Of a stretch of DNA of 64,000 nucleotides, positions 10,912-21,106 are shown piece after piece. The position numbers and the translations under genes are program-made. Within the stretch, counting starts at the first letter, position 1. Every line of letters starts with the position of its first letter. Origin of the DNA: Parasponia andersonii (Eukaryota; Streptophyta; Magnoliopsida; Rosales; Cannabaceae); NCBI GenBank assembly GCA_002914805.1, contig JXTB01000036.1, forward strand, positions 1 through 64,000, in the 5' to 3' direction. The notes below the pieces were generated by a model. The model was not told the DNA's origin. It saw nothing but the letters and a program-made list of their open reading frames with translations, and did not search any database.

Positions 10912-12581
10912 TATTGGGACAGAGAAAAGAGAAGGTGTTCCATTCTATTTACTATAGCAGCAGGACTTTATCTGATGCTCAACTGAACTACACCACTACT
11001 GAGAAGGAGCTCCTAGCTATTGTTTTCGCCTTTGATAAATTCGGATCATATCTCGTAAGAACAAAGGTCATTGTTTATACAGATCACTCAGCAATCAAGT
11101 ATCTTATTGCAAAGAAGGATGCTAAAACGAGATTGATTAGATGGATACTGTTACTGTAAGAGTTTGATTTGGAGATTAAAGATAGGAAGGGTTCTGAGAA
11201 TCAAGTTGCAGATCACTTATCAAGAATGGAAGCAGGAGTTACAAAGGAGATCAAAAAGCTCATTCGAGAAACATTCCCAGATGAACAGATTTTAGTTATA
11301 CAACAGGTGACTACTCCATGGTATGTAGACCTTGCTAATTATTTGGTGAGTGGATTACTTCCAACTGAGATGAACAACCAGCAGCGAAAGAAATTTTTCC
11401 ATGATATAAAAGCGTACTGTTGGGATGATCCTTACCTTTACAAGTAATATGCAGATCAGATTTTGCGTAGGTGTGTTCCTAGTGAAGAAATTCATAGCAT
11501 CCTACATCATTGCCATTCATCTCCTTATGGGGGACATTTTAGAGGTTTTAGAACAGCTGCTAAGGTCTTGCAATCAGGTTATTATTGGCCAACCATCTTC
11601 AAATATGCTCATGAATTTGTCAAGATTTGTGATAGGTGCCAAAGAACTGGGAACATCTTGCAAAGACATGAAATGCCCTTAAACAACATTCTGGAAGTTG
11701 AGTTATTTGATGTGTGGGGTATAGATTTCATGGGACCATTTCCTCCATCTTTTGGGAATCTTTACATCTTGGTAGTTGTAGACTATGTGTCTAAATGGGT
11801 GGAAGCTTCAGTATTTCCTGCATATGATTCCAAGGTAGTGGTGAAGTTCTTGCATAAGAATATTTTCACATGTTATGGCACTCCAAGAGCCATCATTAGT
11901 GATGAAGGAACACACTTTTGTAGCAAGCAGTTTGAGAATCTTTTGGCCAAATATGGGGTAAGGCACAAGATAGCTACATCATACCATCCGTAGACAAGTA
12001 GCCAAGCAGAAATTTCTAATAGAGAGATCAAAAGAATTTTGGAGAAGGTTGTAAATCCAACTAGAAAAGATTGGTCGACAATGCTTGATGGTGTTTTTTG
12101 GGCTTATAGAACAGCCTTCAAAACACCGTTGGGGATGTCTCCATATAGGCTAGTCTTTGGGAAAGCATGTCACTTGCCGGTGGAGCTGGAGCACTGAGCA
12201 TATTGGGCGATGAAAAAGCTTAGCATGGATCTTCAAGCTGCTGGGGAAACACGGCTGCTGCAACTAAATGAGCTGGAAGAATTTCGGATGTGTGCTTATG
12301 AGAGTGCTAAGTTATACAAAGATAAAACAAAAATTTGGCATGACAGAAAAATCCAACAAAGGAGCTTTGAACCTAGACAGTAAGTGTTGTTATTTAACTC
12401 CAGATTGAAGCTGTTTCCTGGTAAACTAAAGTCCAGATGGTCAGGTCCATTCAAAGTTGCTAAGGTGTACCCATATGGTGCTATTGATTTGCTGGAGGAA
12501 AACTCAGGTCGCCAATTCAAGGTCAATGGCCAGAGGTTGAAGCATTATTGGAGAGCTGAATTTGACAGAGAGAAGACCTAG
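10912..12581 (+). pseudogene. Athila-1 RNase H and integrase, broken by stops
   Basis: RNase H starts right after the gap: [22 protein letters not shown], then [13 protein letters not shown] and the DHLSRME end block near 11210. Integrase follows with an HHCC zinc finger ([11 protein letters not shown] ... CDRCQ, 11510-11640). The catalytic core has GIDFMGPFP (first D), IISDEGTHF (second D) and [12 protein letters not shown] (E), and the C-terminal part has SRWSGPFKV. All pieces share one frame but are cut by stops at about 11157, 11445, 11991, 12195 and 12381. Several of these are at positions normally CAA or CAG, and the one after VELEH (about 12195) replaces a sense codon. It therefore decayed by point change, not by rearrangement. 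Confidence 0.88.
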
Positions 12582-13192
12582 ATCACTTTGTAGGAGCCAT
12601 GATTGAGCTAGCAGTTAGGCTGATGACTCTAAACTAAGCGCTCAGTGGGAGGCAACCCACTATAGATTCCTTTTCTCCATTTCTTTTAATTCTTTTCTCC
12701 TTTTAATTTCACTATGTTCTTCTTTCATCATAAAAAAAAAAAGGAAGCTCAGGAAGAACAATGAGGTGTTAAATTTAACTTTTTAATTATGGCTAATTCT
12801 GATGCAGGGAAATGTGCCTAATAGTGGAGATAAGAGGAAAAGCAGGAGTTCAGAAAGGATTTCTAGTATTCCAATGCAGAACAGTAGATTCCTAGGAAAT
12901 GACAGATTGCTACAGCAACGGAATTAGTGTTATATATTTGCTATAGCAACAGACGCAATTTCAAAATATATATATATATATATGAGTTGTAGTTTTTGGG
13001 CAGAAGTTATGACACGAGTGGGAATGGAGCCTTCCACGAAGCCACTATCAGCCCAAAATACATAAAAAAAAAAGAGAGAAAGTGGAGTAACTGTCTCTTT
13101 CTCCTTTTTAAACCCTAGCCCACAAGATCTCCTTCAACAACAACTACATTTCAAACGGCTGCTAGAAATTCCGGCTCAAGTTTGGGGAAAAA
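12582..13192 (+). other. Athila-1 pol to env-position spacer
   Basis: About 600 bp without a gene. It holds the conserved GCGCTCAGTGGGAGGCAACC-like block after pol (GGAGGCAACCCAC near 12650), a poly-A run at 12732-12742 and a (TA)n run at 12967-12984. The pol-to-ORF spacer of Athila elements typically has this look. A splice acceptor could lie here but none is certain. Confidence 0.5.
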
Positions 13193-14332
13193 ATGAGAAT
13201 CAAGAGAGTTGCTCGTAAAGCCTCCAAAGTAGTCAAATTCAAATCTGAAGCAGCCGAAACAAGGTATGAAGAAAACATTCAAAATCGGCCTCTAAGTGCC
13301 GAAAAAGGGTTCGTGTGGGACAATAGTAAGCCACTAAGGCAGCCACCATTCATTGCAGATGTCATCATCCAACACAACTGGAAGCTGTTCTGCGCACATC
13401 CGGAGGACCCGATTGTGCCTCTGGTTCGTGAATTCTACGCCAACATGACTAAACCAGACGATGACACCGTGTACGTTAGAGGAGTTCAGGTGCCCTTGAG
13501 CGCGGAAGCCATAAATACCATCTATGGTTTGGGGGATCCGGTAGATGAGCACTCTGAATTCGTCGAAGCCATCACGGAACCTGAACTAGCCACGGTGCTG
13601 GAGACAGTTGCTATAGCGGGAGCTGAATGGAATGTCTCATCCCAGGGTGCTTACACATGTCTTCGGAGCTCACTGAACCTACCTGCAAAAGTTTGGTATC
13701 ATTTTCTAAAATCTCGTGTGCTACCCACCACACATGGCAAAACAGTTTCCAAGGAGCGTGTGTTGCTGTTGTACTCCATGTTGACTGGTAAATCTATCAA
13801 TATGGGTCGGGTTATTCATAGGGAAATCTGTGCATGTGCTGCAAGGAAATCAGGGGCTCTATTTTTCCCATCTCTAATTACCAGGATGTGTCGCAATGCA
13901 CGTGCTCCTTACCTGGTAAATGAAGAAAATTTGCACAACACGGGCGAAATAGATGTCATTGTTGTGGCACGAATTGCCCAAGAAGGACCAGCCGAGGATT
14001 CCCATCGACCCTCATCAAGCAGACCTGCGGCAGCATCCAGCAGCAGCACCAGTGAGACCCTGCAGCAGCTTAAATCCTTGGAGCAGCGCATAAGTCAACA
14101 AGAGGTTCAGCAGTACCAGATGATGACAATGCTACAACAAATTCATCAGCAGCAGCAGCAATTCTGGGCATTTGCAAAGGAATGGGACAATGCCTTAATG
14201 AAGTCCCTGCAGAATAATTTCACCAAACCCATTCCAAGTTTCCCTGCATTTCCAGAAGAAATACTCCAGGATTTGGACGATGAGCACATGGCAGAATTTG
14301 ATGAAGATGGATCTAATGGAGCTGCAGCGTAA
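13193..14332 (+). CDS. Intact Athila-1 env-position ORF (putative plant transposon protein domain)
   Basis: An uninterrupted 379-codon ORF from ATG to TAA. The start is chosen because the sequence just ahead (AAAAATG) follows a stop-rich spacer and the protein begins with a basic MRIKRVARKASK. Residues about 40-240 resemble the 'putative plant transposon protein' domain (Transposase_32-type), with GFVWDN, LFCAHPEDPIVPLVREFYAN, VRGVQVPLS and YHFLKSRVLPTTHGKTVSKERVLLLY. After a Ser-rich linker (about 275-290) comes a Gln-rich coiled coil (QQEVQQYQMMTMLQQ) and an acidic tail. I see no signal peptide or membrane segment, so it is not an obvious envelope protein. It stands where Athila elements carry an env-like ORF. 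Its function is unknown. It is the only open long frame of this element. Confidence 0.75.
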   Translation: MRIKRVARKASKVVKFKSEAAETRYEENIQNRPLSAEKGFVWDNSKPLRQPPFIADVIIQHNWKLFCAHPEDPIVPLVREFYANMTKPDDDTVYVRGVQVPLSAEAINTIYGLGDPVDEHSEFVEAITEPELATVLETVAIAGAEWNVSSQGAYTCLRSSLNLPAKVWYHFLKSRVLPTTHGKTVSKERVLLLYSMLTGKSINMGRVIHREICACAARKSGALFFPSLITRMCRNARAPYLVNEENLHNTGEIDVIVVARIAQEGPAEDSHRPSSSRPAAASSSSTSETLQQLKSLEQRISQQEVQQYQMMTMLQQIHQQQQQFWAFAKEWDNALMKSLQNNFTKPIPSFPAFPEEILQDLDDEHMAEFDEDGSNGAAA

Positions 14333-15465
14333 TTATAACGGGAGTTTTCACCTCTTTACCTTCTCTTTTTATTTCCTTATTTGTTCCTTTATTTTGTGTT
14401 GCAGTAGGGACACTATTTATTTTTAAGTTTGGGGGTATTTTATCTGATTTTACTTCTTTTATGTGTTTTGTGTGGTTGTCTGTTAATATCTGTTTTTGTT
14501 CTGTTGCTCTGGTGTGCTACAGTATTATGATCGAGTTTCATTAAACTCTTACTACTTTAAAATTTTCAGCTTATGAGATGAATTGCCGTGAATTAAATAT
14601 TGGGGATATTTGTTTTAGCTTGCTGTTATATGTGAAATTTCCAGTTTCTCTATGCACTAGAGCTATAGATTAGAGACTTTTAGGAAAACTTAAGAAATCT
14701 TAAATAATTGTGAGGGCTTAAGGGATAGAAATGAATTATGTGAATCTTTCAAAGTAAAATGTAGAAGACTAAACATGGAGGACTTAGTGTAGGCATGATA
14801 CATTGAAAGTAAAGATGAGCTTAAGTTTGGGGGAGTAAAAAAAAAATAATAATAAAATAAATAAAATGAATACTCCACTATTTTGAATTACTTAGTAACC
14901 AGGGGTAACATGAGCTCCATGTATACCTTTACATCAAATAGTAGTTTGGAATATGAGTATGCCTCGGCAACTCTGAAAGTGACTTTGCTAAGTAACCGGG
15001 TATCTTCATCACCAATGTTGGCATTCGCGTAAAAAGGTATTGTGACATTTGAGTGTAAAAAAAAAAAACAAGAAATAATAAAATCATCCCCCAAATTAAG
15101 CTCAGTAATGCAAGTTTGTTAAAGCCTTATAAGTCTGAAGTTTTTTGTTGACTTGCATTAGTGGAGAAGGATTTACAAGTTCAGCTTTTGAAACCAGAAA
15201 GTTAGGCTCAATGATCATATTTTAAGATGACTTGAGTAATTCAGAGAATTCTAACCATAGTTTCTACACACACACACTCAAAGGAAAATCACATGTGAAA
15301 GTAAGTTTAAAATGAATTGAACTAGTGTTTGAGGAAGGATGATTCTGATCAGAGGATGAAGATTGAAAGTGGAACAACGAACTAAGGAATGATTTTCTTT
15401 TTGTCAGTAAACCAGAGCTCTATTGTGTCTATGTCATTTTTGTCACTCAGGGACGAGTAACAATT
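14333..15465 (+). other. Athila-1 3' untranslated region
   Basis: About 1.1 kb with no gene. It contains two polypurine-like tracts, AAGTTTGGGGGTA at about 14425 and AAGTTTGGGGGAG at about 14823, that copy the core of the true tract at 15466. There are poly-A runs near 14838 and 15057. Short open frames here have no recognisable content. Confidence 0.6.
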
Positions 15466-15479
15466 CAAGTTTGGGGGTG
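15466..15479 (+). other. Polypurine tract of Athila-1
   Basis: CAAGTTTGGGGGTG directly before the 3' LTR start TGATAATTC at 15480. This is the standard Athila plus-strand primer site. Confidence 0.85.
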
Positions 15480-16917
15480 TGATAATTCTATAAAAATAGA
15501 GTTATTTGGTATGTTTTTGAGTCTTGGGATAGCTGTTTTAAAGAATCAAATTGTCTAGTTTAAGTATTTTTCTTTATTTTATTTTTGCTTGTGGTGTTTC
15601 CGATGATTACAATTCAATATAGTCAATATCTATCTTATTTTCTTTTTATTTCTAGTAGAAATGCTGAAATTAGGACTTGAATTCTGATNTATAGTCAATA
15701 TCTATTTTATTTTTCTTTTTATTTCTAGAAGGAATGCTGAATGTAAGTAAAAGCTGGAAGTAACTTTGCTGCAGCAATGCGCCGAAGCAATACTGAACAG
15801 CATAATTCTTTTTTCAGCTAGCATCTTTTACACACAGCTGGTGCTGATAGCTAATATTATATACCAGCTAAGGGAAAATGAAGCAAAAATGGTCCTCACT
15901 CCATATTTGGCTAACACGTGTGTTAGGATATCTGACCTATTCTGATATAAAAGGAAAATGGACTATAGAGAAGAGGAGGAGGACGGCTGACCAGAGAGAA
16001 AAACAGAAAAGAAAAGAAAAGAGAAGAAGATAGTACAGAGAAGAGAGGACGAAGAAGAGGAAGTACTAGTAGCAGGGAGCTCGATTTACCATTATCCAGC
16101 TAGATTTTTCCTTACTTTCTTAAATCTTCTTTGTATTTAATTTCTTTTTCTTATCTTGAACTTTCTGTAATCTATGAATTACTTTGGGTTGCTGATTTTT
16201 GAACCCTAGAATATGAGTTAAGTTTTTATTAGCTGGGATATTGATGAATCTAAGGTTGTAATGAAGGATTAAATGTTGTTTTAAGTGTTTATGGTAATTT
16301 CCTCTTGTTCACTCAAGTGAGCTTCATCATTAATTCCTATTATTGTTTGCCACCAATATTTAGGATAAATAAACTAGGATTAATTTTGGAAAGGTTAATT
16401 TTAGTTGGATCTAACTTGAATGATACATAGTAATGATCTAGGAATATGTCGTTACCATGTATAACCCATTGAAAATCGATGCTATAAAGGAAGTATTGAG
16501 AACTGGATCAGCATAGGAATATGTTAAATCTGGTTTAAAGAACTTTAAACATAATAAATTCGGAAGATTATTATGTACTGATGGAATTTTCTGTTACTGG
16601 AATGAATATTGCCATAAGCATTGCTGCAGCAATTGTACCCAGATTTGCAACCGAGGAGGATTCAATCATCCTAGCTTAATATATCTATCCATTTACAATC
16701 TCTTGTTTAGGTCATATTATTTTATGTTTGGAATTTATATTTTTTTTATTTTATTTTGCATCTGTCAATTCTTATAATTTCTTAATTCAGCTTATTTAAC
16801 ATTAGTTTTATCCAACTAATTTTGTTACTCAATCTCTATGGAGACGGTACTCAACTCATTAATATATTAATTGTTTGGCATGTGCACTTGCGTAGCAATT
16901 ATAAAATTACACCAACA
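15480..16917 (+). repeat. 3' LTR of Athila-1
   Basis: A 1438-bp copy of 6462-7828 ending ACACCAACA. It is longer mainly because a segment starting ATAGTCAATATCTAT is present twice (15618-15663 and 15691-15741) on either side of the single n at 15689. The left LTR has it once. The rest is highly similar. Confidence 0.9.
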
Positions 16918-16937
16918 ATCATCTCGTAGGGCCCGAC

Positions 16938-18200
16938 CTAGTTAGAGTCTAGCTTCGAGGAATTTCCTTTTCTAACCTTCAAGACCCAATATCCGGCGTT
17001 AAACCGACGAGTGCTAACCTTATTTGCGTAGTAAGACTTGGTCTGCTGGTGGTACGAGGCCAGATAGACTAGTGCCATGTCCCTTGTTTCTTCCTGGAGT
17101 TCTGTGTTGCAGCTTAGCTGCTGCTCATTCAGTGAGGCGTCTCTTACCACTTCAGAGTGAAGTTCGGGAGGCCAATCTCAGTCGGGATCACAGCCTCTGA
17201 CTCCTAGACCATGGCGAACGGTGTTCTTCCAGTTGATCTCTGCTCCGTGGTTCGATAGGCCCACATGACGGCCGATAGCTCTTCTAACCACCTTCCTTTA
17301 GCCTCCTGCAAGTTCTTTTTTATATTGCTAAATATGGCCTTGTTTGTTGCCTCTGATTGGCTATTCCTCTGAGGGTAGTTTACGGATGAGAAGCTGAGCT
17401 TTATATCATATAACTCACACAGCTCCTTAAGCTTGGCATTCTGGAACTACATGCCATGATCAGCATGTATCTCTTTCAGAATTCCATATCGATAGATTAT
17501 GTTTTTCCAAATGAAGTTAATCGTGTCTGCCTTATTGACGGTTGTGTAGGCTTCAGTTTACACCCATTTGGTGAAATAATCGGTGGCCAACAAGACATAC
17601 TTTCTTCCCCTTGGACTTCTGGAGAGCTCTCCGATGATGTCCAGACCCCACTTAGCGAAGGGCCAAGGAGTTATGTTTGAATGGAGCTCTTCCACGGGTT
17701 GGAGTTTTAGGGGGGGCGAACCTCTGGCATTTATCACATTTCTTGACAAACTAGGCCACCTTGGTCATTATGTAGGGTCAGAAGTATCCAGCCATTAAGG
17801 CCTTATGGGTGAGGCTACGCCTGCCAGAGTAGTTGCCACACGCTTCCTCGTGGATTTCCTCCATCAGTTTCTGCCCCTCTATGGGGCCTACGCACCTCAG
17901 CATTGGTCCCATCATCGACCTTCTATGTACAATCAGCCCCCCACCATCGAGTATCGGGCAGCCTTCAGTCTAATCGACCTTGCTTTTTGTGGGTCTGTGG
18001 GCAAGTTTCCCGACACCAAATATTGGGTAATGGGTCTCATCCAGCCTTCATCTTCAAAGTTAGTCACGAACACGTGGCGTGCGGGGGTCTCCAAAGTGTC
18101 TCTCGTATTTTTGCCCTCTAGTAGAATCTTCGTGTATTCGGTCGTCCCCCTGATTGGCGTGCTTCTAGCTAGCTCATCGGCCTTTTGGTTCATCTCTCTG
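16938..18200 (-). pseudogene. Tat integrase, fragments
   Basis: On minus the order is: lead-in block QADELARSTP and YLVSGNLPTDPQKARSIRLKA (18193-17933); core start PWPFAKWGLDIIGEL and LLATDYFTKWV (about 17670-17558, first catalytic D in GLDIIG); C-terminal fragment YANKVSTRRFNAGYWVLKV (17060-16990). Stops and frameshifts separate the pieces. The Athila insertion lies just beyond the C-terminal fragment. As it stands the integrase is dead. Confidence 0.8.
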
Positions 18201-19030
18201 GGTATTGTTCGATATCGAAGCTACTAAAGCGGGCTTTCTCCCCCATTACCATGGAAAAGTACCTGTGTAATCTTGGCTCTTTTACTTCGAAGTCTCCCTT
18301 GACCTGACCCATGATCAGCTGCGAGTCAGTCCTTACCGCGATGTTCTCTACTCCGAAGTGTAGAGTCAGCTCAAGGCCTTGCAGCAGCGCCTCGTACTCT
18401 ACTTCATTATTCGTTGCCTAGAAACCAAGCCTCAAAGCTTTCTCTATCCTGAGTCCTACTGAGGTCTGCCGAACTATTCCGATACCTGAACCCGATGCGT
18501 TCATGGATCCATCGATGTAGAGAGTCTAGGTTGAAGGGATATGAGCCAAAGACATTTGAAGCGGGTCGCACAGCTCACTGAAGGACTGGATTTCCACTAG
18601 GAAGTCTGCTATGACTTGCCCTTTCTTTACCACTCGAGGTTGATACTCGATGTCGTATACCCCCCGCTCGATGGCCCATTTGGTCAGTCACCCCGATAGG
18701 TCTGGTTTGGCTAAGATTTACCGGATGAGAAAGTTTGTATACACTGTAATCGAGTGTGCCTCGAAGTACTACCTTAGTCTTTTCTTAGCATTGGCCAAAG
18801 CGAGAACCAATTTCTCTACCATACTGTATCGCGTTTCAGAGTACAGGAGCATACGGCTTACGTAAAATACCGGCTTCTGCTTGCTATCTTCCTCGATGAA
18901 CAGTACGACACTGATTGCTACTTCGGACACTACCAAATATGCATATAGGCGCTGCCCCTCTGCTGGGGAAGCCAGGATAGGCGGGTGACTTAAGTACAGT
19001 TTGAGCTCTATCAGTAATCGATGACGACGA
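18201..19030 (-). pseudogene. Tat RT C-terminal end and RNase H, fragments
   Basis: On minus: LKLYLSHPPILASPAEGQRLYAYL, KPVFYVSRMLLYSETRYSMVEKLVLALANAKKRLR (19010-18770), which is the last part of RT and the connection. Further on RTDSQLIMGQVKGDFEV (about 18350-18290) marks RNase H. The frame is broken several times between them. No YxDD-type RT active site is present anywhere in the element. Confidence 0.75.
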
Positions 19031-19039
19031 AGTCTACAT

Positions 19040-19469
19040 CCAGGCACCTCTCCGCAACACAGACCTTTAGAGTCACGACACCCAATGGGCTGACTTTAGT
19101 GCTGTTGAAGTTGAACAATGGCTAATAGGTCGGCCTGAGCACGCTTCGATTCAAGCCCATGTTCTCAAACGTGCTGAGGAATAGGATGTCGACGCTACTT
19201 CCGCTATCGACCAGGACCCTTCCGACCAACGTAGAGTCAATCTGTAGCTTAATCACCAGGGGATCATCATGAGGTAGGTGCACCGTGGCCAAGTCTTGCT
19301 GGGTGAAGGCGATGGGGGCAGATGAGGCATAGCTTTCTCCCGTCGTCAGGTGGTTCACGAAATGCCCCATGCCCCTCAGGTGCTTCACCTTCTTTTCGGT
19401 CCTTTTCTGGCATTTTTCCTTCTCTTCCTGACTCTGGGTCGACTCTAGTTTGCCTATGATCGTTGACAC
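19040..19469 (-). pseudogene. Tat aspartic protease
   Basis: On minus, a 115-codon open stretch (19469-19122) with HDDPLVIKLQID, RVLVDSGSSVDILF (catalytic DSG) and MGL, then a TAG and the conserved continuation GVVTLKVC and CLDVDFVVID to about 19040. It then joins directly to the end of RT. The protease itself keeps its catalytic triad motif. Protease of this form, with VDSGSSVDILF, is characteristic of Tat-like elements. Confidence 0.8.
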
Positions 19470-20900
19470 TATCTCAGAGCCTGCTCCCCTGACCCGGAGG
19501 CTTGGGTCTATTTTCCTTTTTTGGGCCTAGTGGCGTCCTCCTTGGAACGGCTTCCGCCCGTTTTCATGTACTGCTTCAATTTACTGGTTTGGATTGCCAT
19601 CATAACCTGTGCATAAAGGCTACGGCAGTTGATGGTATCATGCCTGTGATCTTTGTGAAATTAGCAGTACCTACTCCTGTTCTTCATGTGCTCAGGAACA
19701 CCAGCCTTGGGTGGATCTCTGAAAAATGCCCATGTCTCTGTTCTGAAGGTAGATCACATCGATCGGCATGTTGAGCTCTTACTTCGACAGACAGTCCTTA
19801 AATGTCTTCCTCCTATTGCCGTTTTCTTTACCAGCTTGGGTTGGGGCTCCCTGCTTCAGAGCTGGCCCCTGGGCCAGCGCAGGCCTCTTTATTCCTTGCA
19901 TAGCCGGGGTTTGCACCGACGCTGTTGTTATCGTGGCGTAGGCTTTGGGCATTTTCTGGTGGCTTTCCGGTACCTTAAATACCCCTTCTGAATTTGCCTG
20001 GATGTCTGTCATGTCGTATGACAAATTCAAGAGCAGATGGTCTAACTTCCTCGATCTTGGCTACAGGCCCTTGACGAACGAGCTTGTGGCTTAGGCCGAG
20101 TCGGTATTGTGCACTAAGGACATCACGTCTAGGAAACGTGACAAATATTCCCTTGGAGACTCGTTCGCGGATTGCTCCAACTGGTCGAGGTCTCGCATGG
20201 TTTTCTGCTGCCTCCAGATGGTCACATATTGTTTACAAAAAATTTGCAAAAATCTTCAAACCTGTTTATAGACTTCTCCGGGAGCTGTCTGAACCACAAC
20301 AGAGCTGGCCCTGCGAGGGTGGTGGAGAAGACTTTGTAGGTCACAGCCTCTTCCTTGGTCTCCATGGCCATCTTCTGCTGAAAATGGTATATGTGGTCGA
20401 GGCTGTCGGTCTTTCACTCGAACGGTCTGAAGGTCGGGGTTGTGAAGTCCTTCGGCTTGGGCTACAGCTGGATCTAATCGGCAAAGGTCGTCCTAGTAGA
20501 TCCCTCACACAGTCTGTTCTGCTAGATCATCGGGGGTCTGGCTATGATGAGCCCCGAGCCTCTTACTCAGCTCCGCCATCATCTCCTGTTTCCAGTTGGG
20601 AAGCGTACCTTTCGGGCTCTCCTAGTGCCTTCCGTCCACCACCGCTCCCACCCAGAAAGGCCTTGTCTGGCTTTGTCGTTTTCTCTGCATCTGCGATCTG
20701 GACGGGGCAAGGACTTCTCTCGGCAGTTGACCCCTATACTCTTGCTAGACCTCCTCATCGAAGTCCTCCCTTCGCCCGCTCCTGGCTTCGCTTGCCAACA
20801 GCCCTTTAAGGCAGGCATTATCTCAATGAACTTCTGCGACTTCATCTTTTAGGCCCAGGACGGCCTCGTGGGCCATCTCCGCCTTCTTGTTTGCTTCTAC
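19470..20900 (-). pseudogene. Tat gag, fragments
   Basis: On minus several short open stretches lie between the primer site and protease, including 20845-20579 (KSQKFIEIMPALKGCW; basic) and 20030-19779 (MNLSYDMTDIQANSEGVFK, KENGNRRKTFKDC), consistent with a decayed Tat gag. Opposite-strand open frames here (for example 20084-20809) look like shadows. The capsid core could not be followed as one frame. Confidence 0.55.
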
Positions 20901-21085
20901 CAAGGCCGCAAGTATTTGGTCCAACTTTTACTCTAGACTGGGTCGCACTTCCCGGGAGCTTCCTTCGGCGTCGGGACGTGCATTTCTTGTTGTTATTCTT
21001 GAGGATTCCATCCAATGTCGTATGGCTTTTTTGTTCGGGGAGAGCGTGATCGTGAGACTCTTACTCTTTCTCTCGCGCTCAATGT

Positions 21086-21103
21086 TTCCCAAAGACGGCT
21101 CCA
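21086..21103 (-). other. Primer-binding site of the Tat element
   Basis: On minus TGGAGCCGTCTTTGGGAA, two changes from the common TGGCGCCGTCTGTGGGAA of Tat-type elements. It is three bases from the LTR end at 21107, which fixes both the strand and the LTR edge. Confidence 0.8.
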
Positions 21104-21106
21104 AAA

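Larger units (their letters stand above)
6462..16917 (+). mobile_element. Athila-lineage Ty3/gypsy retrotransposon, plus strand (Athila-1)
   Basis: It has both LTRs, a tRNA-Asp type primer site, gag, protease, RNase H, integrase, an extra ORF where envelope-like genes sit, and a polypurine tract, 10456 bp in all. The target-site copies are ATCAC (6457-6461) and ATCAT (16918-16922), one mismatch. It was inserted into the Tat element just beyond the integrase end. gag-pol carries many stops and frameshifts and the reverse transcriptase region is hidden by 353 N, so the copy cannot encode a full pol as assembled. LTRs differ at scattered sites and by a local duplication at 15617-15741, indicating an old insertion. 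Confidence 0.92.

Noticed and set aside
13193..14332. Reading the Athila-1 ORF as a true envelope protein
   Set aside because: No signal peptide, no membrane segment and no furin-type site are visible; only the position is env-like.
20084..20809. 241-codon plus-strand open frame
   Set aside because: It lies opposite the Tat gag remnants, has no domain and has low-complexity Ser/Arg/Leu composition typical of a shadow frame.
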